This document shows, in pieces, positions 6,058-10,494 of a stretch of DNA of 10,494 nucleotides. The notes below the pieces were generated by a model. The model was not told where the DNA came from. It saw only the letters and a program-made list of their open reading frames with translations, and did no database searches. The DNA is from Nitriliruptoraceae bacterium (GTDB taxonomy: Bacteria; Actinomycetota; Nitriliruptoria; Nitriliruptorales; Nitriliruptoraceae). Where the stretch lies: positions 1-10,494 of the forward strand of contig SKJO01000398.1 of the NCBI GenBank assembly GCA_007121975.1, in the 5' to 3' direction. Positions within the stretch are counted from its first letter, which is position 1. The number at the start of each line of letters is the position of its first letter. A program made the position numbers and the translations under genes.

Positions 6058-6638
6058 CCAACACGTTGCCGGGTCCCCGCACCTGGCTGCTCGTGGCCCT
6101 CGCCGGCGTGCTGCTTGCAGCCTGCGGGGGCGGCACGGGTGCTGGTGCCTGCGACGAGCGGATCCCCGGAGTGCGTCCGGGCCTGTGCCCCCTGCCCGTC
6201 GACGAGCGCGTCCCCGCACCCGAAGAACCGGTCGCCCTGCTCGATGGGGACGGTGAGCAGCTCTCGCTCACCGAGCTGCGTGGCAAGGTGGTGGTGGTCA
6301 ACTTCTGGGCGTCGTGGTGCGGACCGTGCCGGGTCGAACAGCCTGACCTCAACGAGGCCGCCCGGGCGCTACCCGAGGACGAGGTGGTCTTCCTCGGGGT
6401 CAACATCGAGGACCGTGAGCCCAACGCGCTGGCGCACGTGCGCGAGTTCGATGTGCCCTACCCTCACCTCTACGACCCCGAGAACGTGTTCGCGTCACGC
6501 TTCGGTGGCGTCGGTCCCCGCACCATCCCCACCACCGTGCTGGTGGATGCCGAGGGCCGCGTTGCAGCCCGGGTGTTCGGGCTGACCACCACCACCGAGC
6601 TGACCGTGCTTGCCGAGCTGATCGCCAGCGAGCGCTAG
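6054..6638 (+). CDS. TlpA/ResA-like thioredoxin-fold lipoprotein for cytochrome c maturation
   Basis: 194 residues. The N-terminus has a hydrophobic stretch (11-23) ending in the lipobox LLAAC, so Cys24 should be lipidated and the protein held on the outer face of the membrane. The redox site is WCGPC (Cys89, Cys92) in NFWASWCGPC, and the cis-proline of the thioredoxin fold is in TIPT (Pro159). ResA/CcsX-type proteins reduce apocytochrome CxxCH thiols before heme attachment. The neighbours, a diheme cytochrome just upstream and ccdA just downstream, support that job. Cys33 and Cys45 between anchor and domain are extra. The GTG start overlaps the previous stop (GTGA) and no good Shine-Dalgarno is visible, so it probably depends on translational coupling. 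Confidence 0.9.
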   Translation: MTNTLPGPRTWLLVALAGVLLAACGGGTGAGACDERIPGVRPGLCPLPVDERVPAPEEPVALLDGDGEQLSLTELRGKVVVVNFWASWCGPCRVEQPDLNEAARALPEDEVVFLGVNIEDREPNALAHVREFDVPYPHLYDPENVFASRFGGVGPRTIPTTVLVDAEGRVAARVFGLTTTTELTVLAELIASER

Positions 6639-6641
6639 GAG
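6637..6641 (+). promoter_or_regulatory. Shine-Dalgarno overlapping the tlpA stop codon
   Basis: AGGAG at 6637-6641 begins inside the TAG stop of tlpA and lies 7 nt before the GTG of ccdA, indicating tight operon packing. Confidence 0.6.
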
Positions 6642-6648
6642 TCCCGGC

Positions 6649-7401
6649 GTGGCCGAGACCGTCCAGTCCCTCATCTTCGATGCCAACGTGCTCATCGCCG
6701 CGTTCGTGGCGGTGGCGGCCGGCCTGGTGTCGTTCGCCAGCCCCTGTGTGGTCCCGCTGGTCCCCGGCTACCTCTCGTTCATGACCGGTCTGTCCGGACA
6801 GGACCTCGCCGAGGCCGACGCGCGGGTCCGGGGCCGGGTGCTGGTCGGCTCGCTGCTGTTCGTGGCCGGCTTCGCGATCCCCTTCACGATGCTGGGGTTC
6901 GCGATGGGGGCTCTGGACGTGCTCAGCCGCTCACCGGTCGCCCGGGTGGGCATGGGGGCCCTGGTCGCCGTGCTCGGCCTGATGATGGCCGGGGGCCGCC
7001 TCAGCCGCGAGCTGCGCGTGCTCGACACGGCCCCGTCCGGGGGGCTGGCCAGCGCCCCGCTGCTCGGGTTCGTCTTCGGGGTGGGCTGGACGCCGTGCCT
7101 GGGTCCGGCCGCCGGCGCGATCCTGACGCTCTCGGCCGGCGTCACCGACGGGGTGTCCGCCCGCGGGGCCTTCCTCGGCTTCGCCTACGCCTTTGGTCTG
7201 GGCATCCCCTTCGTGCTGTTCGGGCTGCTGTTCCGCCGCCTGTCGGGCACCCTGGACCTGCTCAAGCGCAACGCCCGCACCCTGCAGATCATCGGCGGCG
7301 GGTTCCTCGTGGCCGTCGGGCTGGCCATCGCCACCGGCCTGTGGGACCGTTTCATCTTCCTGCTGCGCCCCATGATCCAGGGCTTCGAGCCCCCGATCTG
7401 A
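6649..7401 (+). CDS. ccdA: CcdA-like transmembrane thiol-disulfide carrier
   Basis: 250 residues, highly hydrophobic with about six membrane segments, the usual size for CcdA. The reactive cysteine pair is Cys33 in the ASPCVVPLVPGY segment of helix 1 and Cys150 in GWTPCLGP of helix 4, the paired positions diagnostic of this family. CcdA carries electrons from cytoplasmic thioredoxin across the membrane to extracytoplasmic partners; here the obvious partner is the TlpA-like lipoprotein encoded 10 nt upstream. Together they keep apocytochrome c cysteines reduced (System II route). The heme-ligation proteins ResB/CcsB and CcsA usually found beside this pair are not in the window and must be elsewhere. 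GTG start. This is the last gene of the respiratory cluster, followed by a 133-nt gap. Confidence 0.93.
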   Translation: MAETVQSLIFDANVLIAAFVAVAAGLVSFASPCVVPLVPGYLSFMTGLSGQDLAEADARVRGRVLVGSLLFVAGFAIPFTMLGFAMGALDVLSRSPVARVGMGALVAVLGLMMAGGRLSRELRVLDTAPSGGLASAPLLGFVFGVGWTPCLGPAAGAILTLSAGVTDGVSARGAFLGFAYAFGLGIPFVLFGLLFRRLSGTLDLLKRNARTLQIIGGGFLVAVGLAIATGLWDRFIFLLRPMIQGFEPPI

Positions 7402-7534
7402 TCCTGCGCGACGCTGTCCACACCCGCCGGGGCCGGTCGCTGGCGGCGGGGTTCCCCCGTGCGTAGAGTGAGCGTCGATCGCCACCCGCACCGGGCGGCG
7501 CTCACGGCCCCGGGGGCGGGGACGGAGCAGCAGG
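7402..7534 (+). promoter_or_regulatory. Gap between ccdA and the Tad locus
   Basis: No gene is supported here. The gap holds the hairpin at 7423-7450 and a TAGAGT at 7464-7469 that resembles a -10 element but has no convincing -35 (TGGCGG at 17 nt upstream). The change from respiratory to pilus genes makes a promoter here likely on context alone. GGAG at 7524-7527, 7 nt before the GTG at 7535, is the tadA ribosome-binding site. Confidence 0.3.
7423..7450 (+). terminator. Possible terminator hairpin after ccdA
   Basis: CCCGCCG (7423-7429) pairs perfectly with CGGCGGG (7444-7450) around a 14-nt GC-rich loop. It starts 21 nt after the ccdA stop and is followed by GTTCCCCC rather than a T-run, so it would be a non-canonical GC hairpin terminator of the sort proposed in high-GC actinobacteria. 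In such GC-rich DNA the stem could be chance. Confidence 0.35.
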
Positions 7535-8659
7535 GTGCGTCCGCAACCCCTCGAAGACGCCGGACCCGACCCGCACCTGCGTGCCAGCGTGGCGCGCCGC
7601 TTGCGGGACGACGCCGAGGTGGTGGCCGACCCGGCCGATCGCGTCGGCTTGCGTCGGGCGGTGGCGCGGGCCCTGGCCGCAGAAGGGGTGGTCGCCGCCC
7701 CCGACGTGTGGGCGCGCCTGGTACGCGACCTCGTCGACGACCTCGCTGGCCTCGGGCCGCTCGAGGGACTCCTTCGGGACCCCGAGGTCACCGATGTGAT
7801 GGTCAACGGCGCGGATGAGGTGTACGTCGAGCGCGCCGGACACCTGCAGTCGGCCCCGGTGCGCTTCGACGACGACGCCCACGTCGAGCAGGTCGTACGT
7901 CGGGTGATCGGCCCCCTGGGAGCGCGGCTGGACCGATCACACCCGTTCGCCGATGCGGTCCTCGCGGGTGGGGTGCGTCTGCACGCGATCCTGCCGCCGC
8001 TGGCGGAGCGACCAACGGTGACCCTGCGCCGGGTGCCGGCCGTGGTGCCTTCCTGGGAGGAGCTCGCCGCGTCGGGCTCGGTCCCGCCCCCGCTGCGCGA
8101 GGTGCTGGTCACCGCCGTCGCCGATCGGCGCAACCTGGCGGTGTGCGGCCGGGCCGGGGTGGGCAAGACCACCCTGCTCGCCCGACTGCTCGCCGAGGTC
8201 GGCCCGGACCGGGTGATCGTGATCGAGGACGCCCCCGAGCTGCGCCACCCGGCGCCGCACACCGTGCACCTTCGGGTCCGACCGCCGACCCCGGACGGCG
8301 GCGGCGGGGTGGACATCGCCGCTCTGCTGCGCAACGCCCTGCGGATGCGCCCCGACCGTCTGGTGGTCGGAGAGGTGCGCGGCGGGGAGGTGGCCGACCT
8401 GCTCCAGGCCATGAACACCGGCCACGACGGCAGCCTGACCACCGTGCACGCCAACGGTGCGGCCGAGGCGCTCGTCCGGCTCGAAGGCATGGCGCTGCTC
8501 GCCGGCATCCCGCTGTCGGCTGCGCGCGCCCAGGTCGCGGCAGCCCTCGACCTCGTCGTGGCGCTGGACCGGGACCACGAGGCCCGCCGTCGGGTCGTGG
8601 AGGTGGTCGAGGTCGGCATCGGTGCCGAGGGTCCGGTCAGCCGCAGGATCTGGCCGTGA
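7535..8659 (+). CDS. tadA: TadA/CpaF-type secretion ATPase of a Tad pilus
   Basis: 374 residues. Hexameric ATPase of the GspE/VirB11 superfamily that powers assembly of the Flp pilus at the inner face of the membrane. Walker A is GRAGVGKT (205-212) with Lys211; the Asp box is VIEDAPEL (228-235); the Walker B region is LVVGE (276-280) with Glu280; the His box is GHDGSLTTVHAN (297-308). An N-terminal domain (about 1-190) includes the conserved LGPLEGLL and VTDVMVNG segments of CpaF proteins. It corresponds to Rv3659c in the mycobacterial cluster. GTG start with GGAG 7 nt upstream. The 3' end overlaps the next start by 4 nt (GTGA). The TadZ-like gene that often precedes tadA is absent; ccdA is upstream instead. 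Confidence 0.95.
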   Translation: MRPQPLEDAGPDPHLRASVARRLRDDAEVVADPADRVGLRRAVARALAAEGVVAAPDVWARLVRDLVDDLAGLGPLEGLLRDPEVTDVMVNGADEVYVERAGHLQSAPVRFDDDAHVEQVVRRVIGPLGARLDRSHPFADAVLAGGVRLHAILPPLAERPTVTLRRVPAVVPSWEELAASGSVPPPLREVLVTAVADRRNLAVCGRAGVGKTTLLARLLAEVGPDRVIVIEDAPELRHPAPHTVHLRVRPPTPDGGGGVDIAALLRNALRMRPDRLVVGEVRGGEVADLLQAMNTGHDGSLTTVHANGAAEALVRLEGMALLAGIPLSAARAQVAAALDLVVALDRDHEARRRVVEVVEVGIGAEGPVSRRIWP

Positions 8660-9636
8660 GCCGCCGACGCACGGCGACCACGGCCGGTGCGACCGAGTTG
8701 CTGCGCTTGCGTGCGGCCGCCGGTGGTGAGCTCGGCGAACGGCGTGATCTGCCCCCCCGGGTGCGGCGCGCCCTGGACGTGGCACGGCAGGCCGGTGCGC
8801 CGATGTCCGATGCGCTCGACGGGGCAAGCGCCGCCGAAGCCGATGCCCGCCAGGCCGTGCGGGCGGTCGCGGTGGCCAGCGCCCAGACGCGGGCCGTAGC
8901 CGGTGGGCTGCTGCTCGCCCCGCTGGTGCTCACCCCGGCGCTCGGACGGCTGGTGGGTGCGGACCTGCTGGCGTTCTACACCTCGCCGATCGGGCTGGCG
9001 GTCGCCGGGGTCGCGGGTGTGCTCTACGGGCTCGGTGCCGGGCTGGTCCTCGGCATGATCCGCCGGATCGGACGCAGCGCAGCGGGAGTGCGCCGCCTGC
9101 GCATGGTGCCGGCGCTGGCCGCGGGAGCGTTGGTGTGGTGGGCGCTCCATCCGGCGCTCGCCCCAGTGGTCGCCGTGCTGGTGGCTCGGAGCGGGTCGCG
9201 CGCTTCGGTGGACGTCGGCGTGGACGAGGCCGCCGACCTGACCGCGACCGCGCTCGCGGGGGGCGTGTCGGTGCCCCTGGCACTACGCACGGCGGCCGGG
9301 CACCTCCCGCCGCTGGCCGACCGCCTGCACCGCCTGGCCTTCGACCTCGAGCTCACCCCCCACGCCGTGCGTCCCGACCTGCCGCCGTCCGAGGAGCCCT
9401 TCGCGCGCTTCGCGCAGGTCCTGCGTGCCGCGGTGGTGTTGGGCGCTCCGGTCGCCCCGAGCCTGCGCCGCCTGGCCCGTGACCTGCGGGCCGACGATCT
9501 CGCGCGAATCCTGGCCGCCACCGAGCGGCTGCCCGCGCAACTGACCTTCCCCACCGCCCTGTGCCTGCTTCCGGCGACGTTGCTGACCGTCGGTGCGCCG
9601 ATCGTGTCGACGGGACTGTCGTCGGTAGGCACCTGA
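8656..9636 (+). CDS. Tad inner-membrane platform protein combining TadB-like and TadC-like parts
   Basis: 326 residues. Tad systems normally encode two platform proteins, TadB and TadC, each with a T2SSF domain. Here one protein seems to hold both. Residues 33-140 resemble the C-terminal part of a TadB: an ARQAGAPMSDAL segment, an alanine-rich helix, then two membrane segments (about 82-100, 112-136) around YTSPIGL. Residues 150-325 resemble a whole TadC: a membrane segment (151-175), a T2SSF region (about 186-292) with VDEAADLTATAL and LGAPVAPSLRRLA, and a final membrane segment (297-318). The first unit lacks the N-terminal half of its T2SSF domain and both usual leading helices. GTG start at 8656 overlaps the tadA stop, with AGGA (8645-8648) 7 nt upstream; the frame is open further upstream but that part overlaps tadA and is not protein-like. 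Confidence 0.85.
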   Translation: MSRRRTATTAGATELLRLRAAAGGELGERRDLPPRVRRALDVARQAGAPMSDALDGASAAEADARQAVRAVAVASAQTRAVAGGLLLAPLVLTPALGRLVGADLLAFYTSPIGLAVAGVAGVLYGLGAGLVLGMIRRIGRSAAGVRRLRMVPALAAGALVWWALHPALAPVVAVLVARSGSRASVDVGVDEAADLTATALAGGVSVPLALRTAAGHLPPLADRLHRLAFDLELTPHAVRPDLPPSEEPFARFAQVLRAAVVLGAPVAPSLRRLARDLRADDLARILAATERLPAQLTFPTALCLLPATLLTVGAPIVSTGLSSVGT

Positions 9637-9641
9637 TCCTC

Positions 9642-9650
9642 GAGGAGGAA
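9642..9650 (+). promoter_or_regulatory. Strong Shine-Dalgarno for the Flp pilin
   Basis: GAGGAGGAA contains the near-perfect AGGAGG (9643-9648) 8 nt before the ATG at 9657. It is the strongest ribosome-binding site in the window, fitting the need for many more pilin copies than platform or ATPase copies, and it rules out the in-frame ATG at 9561. Confidence 0.75.
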
Positions 9651-9719
9651 CCTGCCATGCACGAATCGGTCACGCACGAACCTGCCCTGCACGAATCTGC
9701 CCTGCACGAGCCGAACCCA
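9645..9719 (+). repeat. 15-nt tandem repeats across the Flp start codon and leader
   Basis: Four units of 15 nt start at 9660, 9675, 9690 and 9705, consensus CACGAAYCTGCCCTG; units 2 and 3 differ at one base. A degenerate fifth unit (9645-9659, 12 of 15 matching unit 2) covers part of the Shine-Dalgarno and the ATG, which occupies the place of CTG in the other units. The units encode HESVT, HEPAL, HESAL, HEPNP, so unit gain or loss would keep the frame. Confidence 0.8.
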
Positions 9720-9926
9720 GCGGCCGCAACCGTCCCCGACCGCTCCTGGTCGGACGAGGACGTCTCCTGGTCGGACGAGGACGGCTCGCTGGTCACCGAG
9801 TACGGCCTGCTGGCCGTGGTCGCGGCGACCATCGCCGGGGTGATCATCGCCTGGGCGAGCAACGGTGCCCTGGTCAGCCTGTTCAACGCGCTGCTGCGCC
9901 ACGCCCGTTCGCTCGTCGGCGCATGA
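9657..9926 (+). CDS. flp: Flp-type pilin precursor (DUF4244-like) with a long repeat-bearing leader
   Basis: 89 residues. The major pilin of Tad systems is a very small hydrophobic peptide processed by a prepilin peptidase at the inner membrane. Residues 43-49 read G-SLVTEY: cleavage after Gly43 would place Glu at +5 and Tyr at +6, the Flp signature. The mature part would be 46 residues with one hydrophobic helix (about 50-67), similar in style to Rv3656c. The leader is odd: 43 residues instead of the usual 10-25, with four HExxx repeats (2-21) and two SWSDED repeats (30-42), strongly acidic rather than basic. No alternative start codon lies between 9657 and the cleavage site, so the long leader follows from the strong upstream Shine-Dalgarno. 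The stop overlaps the tadE start (ATGA). Confidence 0.88.
   Translation: MHESVTHEPALHESALHEPNPAAATVPDRSWSDEDVSWSDEDGSLVTEYGLLAVVAATIAGVIIAWASNGALVSLFNALLRHARSLVGA
9743..9783 (+). repeat. Perfect 20-nt direct repeat, period 21, in the Flp leader
   Basis: CTCCTGGTCGGACGAGGACG occurs at 9743-9762 and again at 9764-9783. It encodes two SWSDED heptads (period 7 residues) ending at the Gly43 cleavage site. Perfect identity at DNA level suggests a recent duplication. Confidence 0.9.
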
Positions 9927-10312
9927 GCATCCGTCGGCGGCGCCGGGACGAGTCGGGGATGCTGAGCCTCGAGGCCGTCATGGTGCTGCCCGTCCTGGCC
10001 CTGCTGCTGCTCGCGCTGCTCGAGGTCGCCGGCCTGGTCCGCGACGTTCTCGTGCTGCATGAAGCCGCACGGGCCGGGGTCCGGGTCGCCGCCACCACCA
10101 CCGGGGCGGCGGCCCCGACCGCAGCCGCCCGTGCGGCCGCTCCTGAGCTCGGCGACGTGCGCGTCCGGGTCTCGCCGCATGGTCGCCGTGACGGCGACCT
10201 GGTGCGGGTCGAGGTCTCGGTCACGCGCCGCGTCGGACCGGTCAGCCACACCCTGCGCGCCCGGTCGGTCGCCCGGGTCGAGCCGGCCGTCGGCCGGCTC
10301 CCCGGCCGGTGA
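9923..10312 (+). CDS. tadE: TadE-like pseudopilin/assembly protein
   Basis: 129 residues. TadE proteins are minor pilin-like proteins required for Flp pilus formation. The N-terminus is basic (RRRRR at 4-8), then ESGMLSLEAVMVLPVL: cleavage after Gly12 puts Glu17 at +5, the pseudopilin pattern. One hydrophobic helix spans about 18-40, followed by the LHEAARAGVRVAA segment typical of the TadE family, and a small outer domain of about 80 residues rich in Val and Arg. It starts at an ATG overlapping the pilin stop (ATGA) with no visible Shine-Dalgarno, so translation is probably coupled to the pilin. It corresponds by position to Rv3655c. Its own stop overlaps the start of the next gene. Confidence 0.9.
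   Translation: MSIRRRRRDESGMLSLEAVMVLPVLALLLLALLEVAGLVRDVLVLHEAARAGVRVAATTTGAAAPTAAARAAAPELGDVRVRVSPHGRRDGDLVRVEVSVTRRVGPVSHTLRARSVARVEPAVGRLPGR
10280..10300 (+). other. Perfect 9-bp hairpin at the tadE/tadG junction
   Basis: GAGCCGGCC (10280-10288) and GGCCGGCTC (10292-10300) are exact reverse complements around a 3-nt loop. It lies inside the end of tadE, 9 nt before the candidate GTG start of the next gene, with no T-run after it. It could damp downstream translation or end some transcripts; function is unproven. Confidence 0.5.
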
Positions 10313-10494
10313 CCCGGCCCATGACCCGGCGTGCGGGCGAGGCCGGCTCCAGCACCGTGGTGCTGCCGATGCTGCTGTGGGTGGCCACCCTCGTCGCCAT
10401 CGCCGTCATCGACGTCGGCGCCTACCTGGTGGCCGCCGCCCGGGCGCAGCATGCGGCCGACGCGGCGGCGCTGGCCGCGGTCGGCGCGGCGGAC
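10309..10494 (+). CDS. TadG/TadE-like membrane protein, N-terminal part (3' end outside window)
   Basis: 62 codons are visible and the frame is open to the window end. A basic, Gly/Ser-containing start (TRRAGEAGSS) is followed by one hydrophobic segment (about residues 17-39 from the GTG) and then RAQHAADAAALAAVGAAD. The AADAAALAA pattern after a single N-terminal helix is typical of the TadG N-terminal domain and of the Rv3654c-like TadE relative that closes the mycobacterial cluster. The GTG at 10309 overlaps the tadE stop (GTGA) like the other junctions here; the in-frame ATG at 10321 is a real alternative, and a TGACCCGG repeat (10310-10317, 10322-10329) covers both. No Shine-Dalgarno is clear. 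Probable role is a minor or anchoring component of the Tad pilus. Confidence 0.75.
   Translation, partial: MTRPMTRRAGEAGSSTVVLPMLLWVATLVAIAVIDVGAYLVAAARAQHAADAAALAAVGAAD

Noticed and set aside
8143..8655. Upstream extension of the TadB/C frame into tadA
   Set aside because: It overlaps the ATPase domain of tadA, looks like shadow sequence, and the GTGA overlap at 8656 matches the other junctions in this locus.
6931..9150. A 739-codon open frame on the minus strand
   Set aside because: It runs antisense to ccdA, tadA and the TadB/C gene, all of which have clear motifs. Its composition (Arg/Pro/Ser/Gly-rich, no domains) is typical of a shadow frame in high-GC coding DNA.
9561..9656. Longer Flp protein starting at an ATG at 9561
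   Set aside because: This would overlap the end of the TadB/C gene. The near-perfect Shine-Dalgarno at 9642-9650 points to the ATG at 9657.
9660..9783. Tandem repeats considered as a CRISPR-like array
   Set aside because: The units are 15 and 21 nt, contiguous without spacers, and in frame within the pilin leader.
1..10494. tRNA, rRNA, insertion sequence or phage attachment site
   Set aside because: Read-through found no tRNA-like cloverleaf, no rRNA stretch, no transposase frame and no terminal inverted repeats; the genes are contiguous and uniform in composition.

Overview
The window is GC-rich, gene-dense DNA with every supported gene on the + strand. High GC, frequent GTG starts and a Tad locus whose gene order and Flp and TadE types resemble the mycobacterial Rv3659c-Rv3654c cluster point to Actinomycetota. 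The b6-type quinol complex suggests a lineage outside the classical Mycobacterium/Streptomyces group. That placement is inference; no rRNA or other marker gene is present.

Layout. (1) 1-675 is the C-terminal half of hemL (glutamate-1-semialdehyde aminomutase, tetrapyrrole synthesis). (2) 676-870 is a non-coding gap with three helically phased TGACAG repeats just upstream of the next gene. (3) 871-6057 is a respiratory cluster: an unknown 3-TM protein, a dicluster ferredoxin, cytochrome b6-like PetB, subunit-IV-like PetD with a long N-terminal extension, a Rieske protein with a twin-arginine motif, a membrane diheme cytochrome c, and a second unknown 3-TM protein. (4) 6054-7401 encodes a TlpA/ResA-like thioredoxin lipoprotein and CcdA, the reducing branch of c-type cytochrome maturation. 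(5) 7402-7534 is a short gap with a possible terminator hairpin. (6) 7535-10494 is a Tad/Flp pilus locus: TadA/CpaF ATPase, one protein combining TadB-like and TadC-like parts, a Flp pilin with a long repeat-bearing leader, TadE, and the start of a TadG/TadE-like protein cut by the window end.

How they work together. Regions 1-4 form one theme: heme supply, a menaquinol:cytochrome c oxidoreductase of b6f type, and the thiol-reducing proteins needed to attach heme c to the diheme cytochrome. The most interesting part is the complex. Its cytochrome b keeps two hallmarks of b6-type proteins: a 15-residue step between the helix-D heme histidines, and a Cys at the position that carries heme c_n (c_i). 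An 8-cysteine ferredoxin gene lies directly before it, which raises the possibility of ferredoxin-linked electron entry on the cytoplasmic side. Two cysteine-free 3-TM proteins of unknown function bracket the complex and may be accessory subunits or assembly factors. Region 6 is a separate surface-pilus operon, largely translationally coupled through 4-nt stop/start overlaps.
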